Shown here: one piece after another, positions 13,298 through 25,541 of the stretch
How the letters are laid out: each line of letters starts with the position of its first letter
How positions within the stretch are numbered: the stretch's first letter is position 1
From: Morella rubra
Lineage: Eukaryota; Streptophyta; Magnoliopsida; Fagales; Myricaceae
Length of the DNA stretch: 64,000 bases
Assembly: GCA_003952965.2 (NCBI GenBank)
Contig: CM025850.1
Location: 1,532,378-1,596,377, forward strand
Reading direction: 5' to 3'
Translations under genes and position numbers: made by a program
Notes under the pieces: generated by a model
The model's input: the letters and a program-made list of their open reading frames with translations, nothing else
The model's database searches: none
Told to the model about the DNA's origin: nothing

Positions 13298-16200
13298 CTA
13301 ATCCGCGGAAAACTTTTTCCACCATTTCTTTGCTTCCACCTTGTCGTCCAACATGGTACTTGTGATTGCCTGAAAGAAGGGATGCGGACGAAAGTCAAAT
13401 TATTGGAACTTTTGGGATCTATAGTGATCTATTACTCATGATGTCTGACTATTTATTTTCAGTACATTTTAGATAAAACCTTATTAATCAGAACTCTTTG
13501 TAATTAGTATATTTGGTAATTTAACAGCAAGTTTGAGATCTTAGGATCCCTTGTTTTTATTGTGAACAAGGGTGTTTAAGACCGGAAACTAGAGGAACCT
13601 AACCTAGGGGGTGAATAGGTTATAAAATTTCTTATAAACTTTTAAAGATAAAACTCTATTATATTCACACCAAAAAGCAATCTGACCTAAACAGATGTTA
13701 CTCAGATGAGAAACACAATATCAAAATTAAATATAAGTTACCTCAATCTATTATGTGATGTACAAACAATCATCAGAACACTTAATATTCTATAAATCAC
13801 ATGTACAGCGGAATAATATTTCATCAAACTTCCATCGAACAGTAACAGACATCATATTATTTATTATAACCTGTTCACAGCAATATCAATCAAATCAGCA
13901 ATCAGATTAGATGCAGTTAATCTAATCAACTTCTAACAAACCTTAGCACTTCTATTGTTCAAGTATAAGTTCTCCAAATCTTCAATACTTTAATTTCAAT
14001 CTCAACACAGATCAAGAAGAATAAGAACTTATCAAGAAATGCAGTAAACTCAAGGTAAACTACGAAAATCAATTACAGAGGTTTTCAATACACAGATTGG
14101 TGATGAAGAGAAAACTTATGTGAATAAATTCTTCAAGAGGTAAAAACTCTCCGGATCATAAGGTTGGCTAACTTGAATCTTACTATTTTTGAACTTGGTA
14201 ACAACGGTGATCTTGAGATTACACTTACCCATGCTAATCTACACAACTTTGTATCTTACCCAAGTGAATTCACTCAGTTATGAAACTTGCAGGGATCATG
14301 AAACTCCATGTCCATCCGAAAATGATTCTTCATCGACCGATTCTCCAGCATAACCCTTATACCATCAACACCTTGATCTTGAAATTCGGCCAGCTTCACC
14401 TTTCCATAATACAGAAAACTTCATAGAAACTTGTGAACATTAGCAGGTGATCAATGAACCAAGATGCTCTGCTTGATCAGATATAGACGGCAGAACAGTT
14501 CATCTTTAATCTCTCAAAGAACAAAGGAACTATGGAGTGATTCTTGAAAACGATTTTCTCAATATCTGGAAACTTGGGAGTGAAACGAGATTCTTGAGAT
14601 ATCTTTCAAAATGACTTCTAGAAGGTATATATATGTGATTCTCGAATGTCCTTGAAAAAAGTCACTCAACAGCTAATCAGTTCAGCGCAACAGAATTACA
14701 GTTATTTCTGTTGCCAAGTAAATTTCTCATCAACTCCAGGCTGACTTCGAGCTTACTACGGTTATGTTCCAGAATTTTCCAAACTTCCAATAACCAATAA
14801 CAACCTTGATGTCTGCAATGTCTTCATGTATTTTCGGTCCTTAGAAATGTTGTATACCGAATAATGCACGAATAATGCCAATTAACATTTTCATATTGCA
14901 AACAACTCCTATATAAGCTTTCTGCTAGCTTTTCTAATATTTTTCGCCCCTCAGCTTTTATTCTATAAATCAAATAACAAAATTTATATATCAACTTAAA
15001 CTTTTAGGATAGTTTCACACCTTATAAAGAGAAAATCGTCTGTCTGAAGGATGGAGTTGCTCCTTGAGATACTCTTGAGCTTCTTTGTATTTCTCCTGTA
15101 TAATTATTAGCATACACAATCATAGTTCAATGTAAACAGTAGAGAGCAAAACAATAGATATACGAAAAATAAATAATCATTTAACACTTGTGAGGGTTTT
15201 TGTACGCGGGTTCCTATATTTTAGAGATATTGTTTGCGGTGGCTCTCGTGTTCTGTTTTGTGCGGCCTCGCGGTGATTGGGTTTGTAGCCGGATTTGGTC
15301 AAGATACCATATCCTTAACCCAAACTCCTGGTTAAGTCTACCTGCGGATCCGCTTGGCATTCTAGCTAGTTCCAATGGCCTGTACCCTTAGTGGAATGGC
15401 CTGTACCCTTAGTGGAAGAGCTCGCCCCGGCCCTGAGGAGTCTTGGGAACTGAATTTGGAAGTGGCTATCAGAAAGTTAAAAACCCTAAAAAGCTCGACT
15501 TTGAGACTCGATGAGTCAAAAAGCCTTTCGTGAATGAGCTTGGCTCAATGGTACGTAAATGCTTGAACTGCTCCTTATCAATTTTAAGTTTCTTCAGAAA
15601 AATCTATTTTGTCAACTTGGAGTACTGCAGCTTCCAATTCCTAGAACTATATGTGTGATCAGACACGGTTTTAGACCCTAAAATTAACTGGAGAGATCAT
15701 AAAGATGTTGAAGGTCATCATCATCTTCATCCGAATCCTCTTGTAACAAGTCTAAGAAATCATCACTCTGAAGATCAAATTTATTTAAGCTATTAACTAA
15801 AGATGTAAAGGCTATGAAATTTACCTTTCCATCCAATACCATGTTTCTTACACAATCAAAATTGACATGGAATACAGTGCTAACACTATACATAATTTGG
15901 AACTCACAATATGTATATACAGAAGAAAAAAGATAATCTGAAGAGGAGAAAGAGAGACATGAGAGACAAAGATATAAGTGGCTCAATCTAGGCCTGATTT
16001 TTATTTGTACATATAGGGCAAATACCGATTACAAGTTGAAGGTCTCTATTTATAGAGACAATACAAAGTATGAAAATATTCTTATATTTAAATTTGAATC
16101 TTTATATTTAAAACTTGAATCTTGATAACTATATCACATTTAAACTCAAATATTTGATATCGTGATAACCATAATATCATATCAAATTTACAATATTTGA

Positions 16201-16359
16201 TTATGATATTATCTCTAGTATACCCCTCAAACATAAGATGGAGTCTGAAATCTTGTGTTTGAAAAATGAGATCTGAAAGTGATCGGACCTTTTTTTTTTT
16301 TTTGAATTTAATCGGACCTTGAAATCATAGGCACACGACCCTTGCCAAACACATCTCAT

Positions 16360-16399
<40 letters not shown>

Positions 16400-18467
16400 T
16401 CACCTCTTTTTTCTCATTGCAAATGTCGATTTGCTGTAGCCAAGAACATTCAAACGAAGAGTTACAAAATTGCCAGCATTTAAGGATGCAAAAGACATGT
16501 TTTGTTGCTCTAATACCAAGAAGAAAAAGGTAATTTGGAGAGAAGAGGAAAGGAGAAAGGGACAAAGATATAAGTGGTTCAGTCTAAAAAACTTGTGAAA
16601 GTACTCTATGACTCTATTTTGTATTATAAGTCCATGCAGATTACAAGTTGAAGATCTCAAACAATACAAAGCATGAAAAATATTCCTATATTTATATTTG
16701 AACTTCTGCATTTAAAACTTGAATTTTGATAATAATATCACATTTAAACTCAAATATTTAATATTGTTGAAACCATAATATCATATCAAATCTATAAGAT
16801 TTGATTATGATATTATCTCTAACATTTACTAAATATGCATAGTAATTTCCAACATGTATCATTTATATGTGATCCTAGAGCAATCCAAGTCATGCGAGTT
16901 GTTGAAGCTTGGTAAGGTCTCAGCAAGTGTGAAGTTAAGGTGTTGGAAGTGTTTTGTCTGCAGCAGGGTTAAGGTTACATACCCGGCAGATGAGAATTTC
17001 TGCTAATGCTATTCCCAAATTGTATGAAGTATCACGATCATTCTCGCAGCTCTTAATTTCTGTTCGCAGTCTTTCTTCTGCCTCATCATCCTTCCCTGAC
17101 TTCAGTAACCACAGTGCCTCCATCTACAAGCAAAAGTAAGCGCAGTTCAACAGAGCATATTTTTACTGATGAACGCTGAGTACTTACTATCAATAGCATA
17201 AGATTAGTGGAAAATAGTTAATTGGCAAGACTAATTATATAGTCAAGTTTGTTTTCCATTTCTGCCCCATAGTTGTTATCCATCACTGAATCATGTATCC
17301 TAATTAAACTTCTTGATGGCTTTCTCTGCATCGGGATTCTAGGATTAAGTCTTCGCGAAGCAGCCAAAAGATCCCAACCGAACTCTTCAGGAGACAACTG
17401 CAGCAACTATAGTCTTCCCTTGCGTATGTTACCCATTCTACGTCCTAAGCGTCACAGCAAAGCTTGACTTCCATGAGTTGGCAAAAGGATTGCTAAGAAG
17501 CCAACCAAAATTACTATTTATTTCGTGCTGTTTTATTTAGACATTTTATTGGTAAGACTTAGAATGTGTTTTGTGCTGGCATTCTGTTCAACAATCACAA
17601 CAGGTGTGGCTTTGAAGTGATATAGCAAGGAAAATCTTTTTGAATGCGGCTGTATATATAGACTTTGTGGAAGGAGAGGAATGCGAGAGTCCATGGAAGA
17701 GCACCCAGAAGAATAGTCTTTGTCCTTCGTGAAATTAACTCACTGGTGACTTTGAAACTTATATCCTCCTCAGAGGTCTTCCCTCCTCTGCTTTTAATAG
17801 GAGCTTAGTCGTAAACCAACTCAGACTTTAAAATGAGTTGTGGGATGAGCTTGTACTATCCAGACTGTTTTGTAACGGGTCGTAAGCGTGGGTTTCCTCC
17901 ACCTTGGTACATTTTTCTTTTAATACATGAATCACTCACTGACCCAAAAAAACAAAAGGTGATACTGAGAAATGTAACTCCTTTATCCGTATGTCTACTC
18001 TAATTCAAAGGGACCGATGTCTATATATTTAAAAATCGGGTCTGAAAAGTAGGTAGCTTTCAATGAGATGCAAATTATTAGCAGTATAAATATTGTAGAT
18101 AGAGTACAGAGAAGAGGACCTTAAGGACAGCAATGTCTTCAATCGTAGGCCTTGAGGGCAAGCTGAAAGTGCCCTTCTTGGAAACTGCATCACTCGAAGC
18201 AAGGTATACATTGATATCCAACAATGACTTTAGCGCAGCCTTTCCACCCATTGGGAAAGCTGATGCCTTGACAGAACTAGACTTCTTTTCAATCATGGGA
18301 TTGAAAGAATGCCATTTCAGGTGTCCTGTGGAACCGTCAGATTGAAGAAGAGAAGAACGGCTAAAGCTCAAATGAGGCCTGGTGGCCCTTGTGGTGCTCA
18401 CCAAGGAGGGGATGCATGTGGCCAGGGAGGGCAAGGGGCCATAGTGAAGGAAAAGTGCAGGTTCCAT
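13298..18467 (-). CDS. Gene F: four-exon TPR-like family protein, short form
   Basis: Exons on the minus strand are 18467-18120, 17123-16983, 15095-15021 and 13369-13298, all phase 0 with GT-AG introns, giving about 211 residues. Exon 1 starts at the only ATG, with a Ser/Arg/Thr-rich, acid-poor N-terminus (residues 1-45) that looks like a plastid transit peptide, then GGKAALKSLLD at 74-84. Exons 2-4 encode TPR-like helix pairs: GKDDEAEERL in exon 2, EKYKEAQEYL and SDRRFSLYK in exon 3, and a last exon ending KKWWKKFSAD. Unlike E and D it lacks the hydrophobic segment before the GGK helix. Introns 2 and 3 are unusually long (1.9 and 1.65 kb) and hold LTR-element sequence. Function unknown. Exon 4 is short and rests on homology with the last exon of E and D, so it is the least certain part. 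Confidence 0.65.
13570..14990 (-). mobile_element. Copia-type LTR sequence in F intron 3
   Basis: The left part, read on the minus strand, contains the AACCTATTCACCCCC string that ends many Copia/Sirevirus LTRs. The same string closes the 5' LTR of the Copia element at 22.7-23.9 kb. The rest is non-coding and AT-rich, and no pol sequence is present, so a solo LTR or fragment is likely. Outer boundaries are approximate. Confidence 0.35.
15921..16824 (-). mobile_element. TRIM-like LTR element in F intron 2
   Basis: Two direct copies of about 300 bp (15,921-16,226 and 16,520-16,824) flank about 290 bp of non-coding DNA that includes a (CT)n run at 16,362-16,394. On the minus strand the right copy begins TGTTAGAGATAATATC, a common Copia LTR start. 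A primer-binding site, TTGGTATTAGAGC, complementary to initiator Met-tRNA, lies next to its inner edge (16,507-16,519). A purine tract, TTTGAGGGG, precedes the left copy. No protein is encoded. These are the marks of a terminal-repeat retrotransposon in miniature. It lies antisense to the window and parallel to gene F. Confidence 0.65.
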
Positions 18468-19304
18468 TGAAGGATTATGCTATTGGACAGGGTAGCAAGC
18501 AAGCATTTGAAGAAGAAAAAATATTGTTCACTGGTCATACGTGGAAGTGACCATTCGTTATATTTAAGGAACATTTTTCCGATCTTAAACAGAAACAAAA
18601 AACAAAAGCAGGAATAAAGGGCCATTTAGGAGTGAAGCAAGGTATAATGGTATTGCTTTAGACAAAAGTTGCAGTGCTTCACCAGCATTGGTATCCCTCT
18701 AATGTCCTTTCACTGTTAATTGTATCTTTACCCTAGCAAAACTGTTAAATATTATGTATGAGGAATCCATCTTTGGATCGAGGATCCAAAATCTTTTCCA
18801 ACAGTAAGACTTTAAACATTCATCGGCTGAAGAAATCAATATTCGTCTTCCATTAATTCTTTTCTCAATACTGTTAGATGTCAATTAGCATAATTCTTTG
18901 CTTAAGGCATAGAACCAACATAAAAGTTCTTGCTTCGTTAACAAGGGGAGGAACGGGAAATGAAGTTTCCTACGCTCTCCAATATTCCTGAAACTGCACA
19001 ACGTAGAAGTTCTTGCTTCGTTAACAAGGGAGGAATGGGGCATGAAGTTTACGCTCTCAAATATTCCCGAAACTGCACAGGTTTCTTCGAGCTCCTAGCA
19101 AGACTGAAACAAGAAAAATTCTGTTCGCCTTTATCTATGAACTGCTTCATCTGATTTCCACCACCATTCCCCATACTCCTGCTTCCGATACTTCTCTTCC
19201 ACTTGTGTTCTAGAGAACATTCACCTATATTATGTGACACTTCTAGAAAAGAGATCGAGGAAACAAAACAAAAAAGATCCCAGAGGGACCATTTATTGGA
19301 TAAT
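18468..19304. promoter_or_regulatory. Shared upstream region of F and A (head-to-head)
   Basis: The start codons of F (minus) and A (plus) face away from each other across 837 bp, so this interval must carry both promoters and 5' UTRs. Stretches of it are conserved in the F'/B interval at 41,964-42,459, for example AAAGGGCCATTTAGGAGTG near 18,617 and GAAACTGCACA near 19,069. That conservation supports a regulatory role or simply recent common descent. I cannot place a TATA box with confidence. Confidence 0.5.
18924..19080. repeat. Tandem duplication in the F/A promoter, about 80 bp
   Basis: A block beginning AAGTTCTTGCTTCGTTAAC at 18,924 is repeated from 19,007 with few differences, ending at GAAACTGCACAG (19,080). 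The corresponding B upstream region has only one copy of the AAACTGCACA part. The duplication is therefore specific to the A copy, and it lies about 225-380 bp before the A start codon. Confidence 0.8.
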
Positions 19305-21461
19305 ATGCCTATGTTCTCTTACGATCAATTGAGACATTTGGATCTCCACATGGAAAAAATCTTCCATTACTTTACTGGAAAAACTAAGCATTGGGCAATC
19401 ATGGCGACGGCAACATCCCTTATCATATTTGCCAGCATTTTTATTGCAAGGAAAAGGAAAGCAAAGAAAAATATTCGACGTTTTCCTAGTAGGTCTTTGT
19501 CTGTTGGAGCTCTCCATGGTGGCAAACTGGCCTTGCACAGATTGCTTGATTATTATGAAGCTCATGAGAATGCAGCATCACTTCAAAGAGCTGAGGCAGA
19601 GCTAAAAGATATACTTGAAGAGGAACAACCTGATTTTGTAAAGATGCAGGTTAGGCATGATCTCCCTATATATATCCGCATTGCAAATTTCTCTTAAGAG
19701 GAATTCCAGTTGTTAACATTATGTTTTCTTCCTTTTCGCTCTATTCAAACACAGATCATGTGTTGAATAGTAGTAATAAAGACGCTGAAACCTATCATTT
19801 CTCCGTAAACTTGTAATTAATTTTTTTTCCCAGAACTATTAAAGGGAAACCAAATCCGCCAAACATTCGGGACATCCCAAAACTTTTGGCAAGAATATTG
19901 AATTTGTTGGAAACAGGAAATTCTAGGTGATCATTAAGGTAGTGATATAGGCGTTATAGATGCTTTCCTTTCTGCTGAAATTTGTTTCTGAGAGACATGC
20001 GTTACAAGCTTGCTGCATTTGTCATTAAGAGAACGGTGGCGAAGCTGGAAATAAGCAGAAAAGAAGAAGATGCAGTGGAAATATTGCAGAAAGCAGCGGA
20101 GAAGGCACGGACGGGAAAGAAACATGAAGCCTATGAGACGGAAATGTTGCTTGTGGAGATGCTCATCTACACGGTCATTATTTCTTAAGCTCTCAGCTTT
20201 GTTTTCATTTCGATCTATATATGTCTAGATCGGACCGCTAGGAATTGCCCATAGAGGAATTCCTCTGCATGTTTTTCTTGCTGACAGTATTTTTCTTTTA
20301 CAAAAAGGAAAAGAAAAGAAAACATTAATTTTTTTCCCTTTATCTGTATCTTTACTTTCTTTCTTGTGTTCTCTTTGATGCAATGACTTTTTACTTATGC
20401 ATTGTTACAATCTAACGCAACTTTTTCTCACCCTGATATATAATTGATCTAGGGAGATTTCGACAGGGCTTTCGACTGCAAATGTTTGAAACACGAAGAG
20501 ATCTCCGACGCACGACGTCCACTATATAAGGTGATGACTTCTCGATATTTTGTCTTGTTGACAATCAAGCCGGAATTGTGTGTTTAAATCCTAGTAAAAC
20601 AATACACATTAATTGGTTTAGTTGTTAGTTTCACGAAAGTATAGCACAAATGTGGTTAGCCCAGCTTCCTAGCTAGGTTGTTACCCAAAACCTAACAAGA
20701 TTCAGTTCACTAATGTAATCCTAATGAAATGAGTTTAAGGATTTTGTTTTTCATCGCCTAATTCTCCAATAGAGATCATCTCTAGTTTGCTGTTTGAATT
20801 GAATGATCCAATTCGAAGAAAGATAAATACATTATATATGTCCCACAGTGGGTCCACATTGCTTAATAATTAATAGATAGTCTAATTCAGTCAACAAATT
20901 AGAGAGGATCTATATATATCCTACTTTTCCACCAAGATTTTTTGGGGAAGGATGTCCAAAACATAAGATAAAAGAAAGTTAAACGACTGTAATATGTAAA
21001 GCAAAATAAAAACAAAATTTGTTGCTTAAAAATGAAGAGGACTAGAAGAGTAAATAGACATAATATCAGGAAAATAGCAGCTTATATATATATATATATA
21101 TCAAGATTTTGGGACATAAATTAGTTTCCTGTGGCTCAAAAAACATGCTTAATGAGGTTGATGTCTATTTGATTTAATTAAGGAATTTGAATAAGAAGCG
21201 CTATTTACATTGACATATTTGTGTCATTTGTCAAATTTATTACAGGCTATTATTCACGTCATGTTAGGCCGCAAGGAACAAGCCAAAAAATGTTGGGCTG
21301 ATTTTAAGGACATTCAAGAACATTTTGAATGGCCACCTAGTTTGAAAGAAAGCCAAATACTTGACAAAGTGACTACCGCTTTCGAGGAGTTTGAGAAGGT
21401 GGTCCAGATGCTCAAAGATGATATCCACAAGGCACAGGCGAAGAAGACGATGAAGTACTAA
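19305..21461 (+). CDS. Gene A: membrane-anchored TPR-like family protein
   Basis: Exons 19305-19649, 20030-20173, 20453-20530 and 21246-21461, phase 0 throughout, encode about 260 residues. The start is the first ATG of the open frame and matches the start of B. Residues 30-48 (WAIMATATSLIIFASIFIA) form one membrane helix followed by an Arg/Lys-rich stretch, suggesting a single-pass protein with a basic side. HGGKLALHRLLDYYEAH (71-87) is the conserved family helix. Exon 2 (VAKLEISRKEEDAVEIL), exon 3 (GDFDRAF, then EEISDARRPLYK) and exon 4 (AIIHVMLGRKEQAKKCW) look like TPR-type helix-turn-helix units. The exon 2 donor is ACG|GTCATT, weaker than AAG|GT in B. If it is not used, translation stops five codons later. 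Function unknown. Confidence 0.75.
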
Positions 21462-22668
21462 ATAAAAAATAGTATATTTCAATATATAATTTCAAAAATA
21501 CCGTAAAAGAGAAAAAGAACAATTCTCTCTTTCAGCCTTTACTACACTTTCTAATTGGATGCCGTTGGACTATAATACGGCTTTTACGTTTTGTATTTTG
21601 TTCGATTTTACAATTGCCTACAAGTAAAACTATCGTAAACAAATTCCCGATATAAATGTTTTCCAAATCCGTAAATTCTTCGTATGGAGATGCATGCTCA
21701 GGCCTCCACGTACGCAATGTATTATTAGATTAATTTGTGTATATATTTAGAAAAGGCATAAATACACTTTTCACCCATCAACTCTAAGAGTTTAACGCAT
21801 TGCACTCTAAAGTACTATCCACTTTGACATAGTGTACCTTTTAACTACCTAGCTTATACATTTTGCATCTTTCATCAAATTAGACCAAAATAATGATATT
21901 AATACTCTTAATACATAGTGTAAATTTTCTAATGTTGATAGCTAAAGAATGCAATGTGATAAACTGATAGTTTATAAAGTAACGTGTCAAACCCACTATG
22001 ATTGATAAGTTGAAATTCGTATTTAACTGTCGAAAGACAATGTGATATACGGTTTTCAAATAATAAACATTTTATAAATGGAAAAATTACATCTTACCAC
22101 CCTAAAATACTACCTCATTTATAATTTGCCTTATAAACTTTCACTCTTGTGAGTCGAACTTCTCAAAATCCTACTTTTTTTTGTAATTTGCATATAAATT
22201 GAAGATATAATTAATTAGATTGTGTCACACGGTATACTTTTTAATGACTAGATCTTCAATAGAGGGATAAATTATAAAGGCTTGGTAGTTGGAGGGGTCA
22301 ATTGACAAGATCAGTTGGACTTTAGAAGGAAAATTGTAAATTAGACCATAATTTAAGAAGGTAAAATAGTTTTTCCAATAAGAAGTCAATTCCTAAGGCC
22401 ACACATAAGCGAAAATGTACCTTGGAAATCAAACAAGCATCATTGCATGCATCGACTTTGAACAAGCATCCCAGACTGATAATCACTCGTGTCAAGAAGG
22501 AATATTCAGACAGATGCCACAAAAGCCTATGCAGGTTTCTTTTTTCTAGGTATATGAATGTTTATGAATAAATAAAGAAAATACATAAAAAGAAAAGTAC
22601 CTGTTTATTTGACACCAAACGTTAACGGGTCGAATACATGACTAAAGGGGTTTTACCGTTACAAAGTA
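21462..22668. other. 3' flank of gene A, ending at the Copia insertion
   Basis: No gene. This sequence aligns in patches with the 3' flank of gene B (44,439-45,448), the last shared string being ACAAAGTAC, after which the Copia LTR begins. The B flank therefore gives the uninterrupted state of this site. Confidence 0.6.
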
Positions 22669-23860
22669 CGTAAATGTTTATTTTAATTGGCATTAAACTT
22701 CGTGATCATTTATTATGTCAGTACATTCCTGAGATCGAAGATAATTGAAGCCCTGCATTATTCCAGAGTGTTAGCAGTGCATAAGTAAGTCTGGAAGTAG
22801 TATCTGAAGACCGGAGTTTGATTAGAGTCTACATGGAGTTCATTAATGCAAGTTTGAGGACGTAACTATTTTCTGACAGTTCTTGGAGTTCATCTGCAGT
22901 TCGATAAGTTTATGTTTTGTAATAGAAATAACAGATGATTGTTAAAATTAAGCAAACCATTTGTTGGACGTTCAAGAAGACTAGAATGCATGTGAATCTT
23001 CCTCTCTAACCAGAAAGAACCTCTAGAATAAATACCAAATTGCTTTATTCAATCTCTACCATGGAAATTCCAGAGATTAAGCTTTACAGTGAAATAACCC
23101 TCCAAGATTCTTTGTGTGAACTAAAAATAAACCAGTGAGATACTATACCCTCTCCCTAGTGTCTTAGTTTAGAGATTGATTACCCTAAGATCACCCAAAA
23201 GATTTGAAGGACATTCCAAAGTTGCTAAAAGTCGTGAAGGTCTAGAAGAACCCATTTTTGAAGCTGTTGACGTGAAGTTCATGGGGAAGACTACTCGCAA
23301 TGGACAAATTGGTGAAGAATCAAAGTTTCTTGAATAGAGGAGAAGTTTCTCATTCCCTGCTGTGTTCAGATCCATATATTGTATCTGGGTAAAGAGTCTA
23401 GTGTTTAGGTTAGCGATTGAAATTGTGTAACCTATCAATCACTTGTACCACGAATTCAAAAACTTGTGATACCTTTCCTGGCCATAGGCTCGTAGAGTTT
23501 TCATACCTTGAAGTTTGTTTACAAGAGATTTTCACTTCATAACAAAAACCCGATATTTCTTCTAGTGATTGTTTTGACTGCTTTAGTTCATTATTTTTGG
23601 TTATAGTGCTAACCATAATCTTCTTTAATTAAGAAAGTATTCTTGGCTATCTTGTAGTTGTGATAAATTGTTTAAATTTGTCTTACATTAGTCTATTGTT
23701 TTAATCTGCATAAATCTTGATTGAGATTTGTTGTTCTTGAAGTTACCGATTTCTTTGTGAGACAGTGAGTGAATTTTTAAGAGCAAAAAATTGAAGAACC
23801 TATTCACCCCCCTTCTTGGTTCGGTTCCTTTATTATTGGTCCTTAAACCTCTTTGTTGAA
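22669..23860 (+). repeat. 5' LTR of the Copia element
   Basis: It begins near GTAAATGTTTATTTTAATTG, which recurs at 29,487, and continues for about 1.19 kb. Over the shared 650 bp the two copies differ at many positions, so the insertion is not recent. The end carries CCTATTCACCCCCC, a common string at Copia LTR ends, and is followed directly by the primer-binding site. Confidence 0.75.
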
Positions 23861-23873
23861 TTGGTATCAGAGC
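23861..23873 (+). other. Copia primer-binding site
   Basis: TTGGTATCAGAGC is complementary to the 3' end of initiator Met-tRNA and sits immediately after the 5' LTR, as expected for reverse-transcription priming. Confidence 0.85.
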
Positions 23874-23904
23874 AAACAACGATTCCTTAGACTCAAAATA
23901 TTCA

Positions 23905-25541
23905 AGATGGACAAGAGTTAAACTCTAAATGTTTCTCATATTTTGATGAATCAAACTATGCATATTGCAAAGTAAGGATGCAAACAACAGTCCTTAAATC
24001 AATGGTTGGGAGAAACCATCCATTACTATAAATGAGGAAACTATTGTCAAAGAGTCAAATCAATGGACCCCCGCTGAAAGTGAGACAACTAATGGGAATA
24101 GCAAAGGATTAACATTATTTTCATGAGTGTGTCCCTAGAAGAGTTTATGAGGATCTCGAATTGTGAAGTTTCAAAAGAAGCTTGGGTTATTTTGATGTTA
24201 ACTCACGAAGGAACTAAGGCTATTAGAGATTCTAAACTGTAGATGAATATTTCAAAGTTTTGAAGAACTGAGGATGAAGGATGATGAATGCTTTGATGAT
24301 TTTTATGACAAAGTTTCAAGTTTTGTTAATTCAAGCTTTAGTTTGGATGAAAAAATTCCTAAATCTAAAGTGGTTCGTAAGGTTTTGAGATCATTGCTCG
24401 AAAGATTTAGACCTAAAGTGACTGTCATTAAAGAAAGCAAAGATTTGGATTCAATAAAGCTTGATGAATTGGTTAGTTCACTTCAAACTTATGAATTGAC
24501 TTTTCCTACATCAAAGAAAGGAAAGTGATCTATTGCGTTGAAAGTGATGGATGATAATTCGGGTTCAGAAGATGATCTATTTGATGAAGATATGACATTG
24601 TTGTTAAAAAAAGCAGGAACAATGATTACAAAGTTACGGGTGCAAAGGATATTAGAATTTTAAAGCTAAATGTCCAACATTTTGAAGTTAAAAGCTTCTC
24701 TATCAAATTCAGATCAAAGTCAACCTCCTCAGACTAAGAAGATTCAAATGATTTAAAGGTAAACTTTGTTGCATTTACATCTTCGATTAATTCTAACGAA
24801 TTTCTTGATTTTGATGATGCAGAAGAAATCATTACTGAAGATGTAAAACTTAAGAGTTTAAAAGACTTATCAAGAATTATATGAATAGAGTATTAAAGTA
24901 AAAAAAAAAAAAAAAGGAGAATTGCTTGACTCTTAAGAAGATAAATCTTGTTAAAAAAGAGAAAGATGAGTTAGCTAAAAAATTAATAGAACAAAGTACA
25001 TTGGTTCAAGAGCTAACCTTGAAGAACAAATCCACAATTGAAGAATTCTTCAAATGGAACCAGCAAACTAGACAAAATTTTGAACATTGGAAATTCATAT
25101 GGAAATAAAAGAGGATTGTAAGTCGAACATACTACATCAGTCCTTACATCTTCAAAGAAAATGATATTTGCACTTGCTTCTCAGCAAAATCTGTCGTACC
25201 CACACCTTTGAATAAGGTAAATTAGGTAGTCTCTTCTAAAAATCTTTTTTCAATTAATTCTAAATTTTTTCAGATTCATACCTACATGTTTTCATTGTGG
25301 AAAAATTGGTCATACTAAACCAAAATGTTTTGAGCTTTCGAGAAATAGAAATAGACATGTTTCTTTATCTACAAATGATTTTTCAAGATCTGATTTGCGT
25401 AAGTTGATGGCTCCAGTAAGAACCTTATGTAAACTTCTGCAAAGTGAACAAGGATGCATAATTTCTAGGATCCTAAGTGATCTTAGGAAAGAATTAGACA
25501 ACTACTCTAGCTTTAAATCAATTGCCCTGAAAAATTGATTA
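23905..25541 (+). pseudogene. Copia gag remnant with zinc knuckle
   Basis: Fragments in several frames give a UBN2-type gag: a piece at 24,274-24,528 contains the MKDDECFDDFYDKVSSFVN helix and further capsid-like helices. A coiled, Lys/Glu-rich stretch follows at 24,926-25,108. A CCHC zinc knuckle (CFHCGKIGHTKPKC, C-x2-C-x4-H-x4-C) lies at 25,287-25,328. Several stops and frameshifts separate the pieces. Gag packages the element RNA, and this copy cannot be functional. Confidence 0.75.

Noticed and set aside
15684..15986. 100-codon minus-strand frame with acidic C-terminus in F intron 2
   Set aside because: Half of it is LTR sequence of the TRIM-like element; no counterpart in other family members.
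16356..16565. Minus-strand frame with an alternating Arg-Glu tail
   Set aside because: The tail is the translation of the (CT)n microsatellite inside the TRIM-like element.
19203..19304. Upstream extension of the A reading frame
   Set aside because: It contains no ATG, and the twin gene B has an in-frame stop at the corresponding place.
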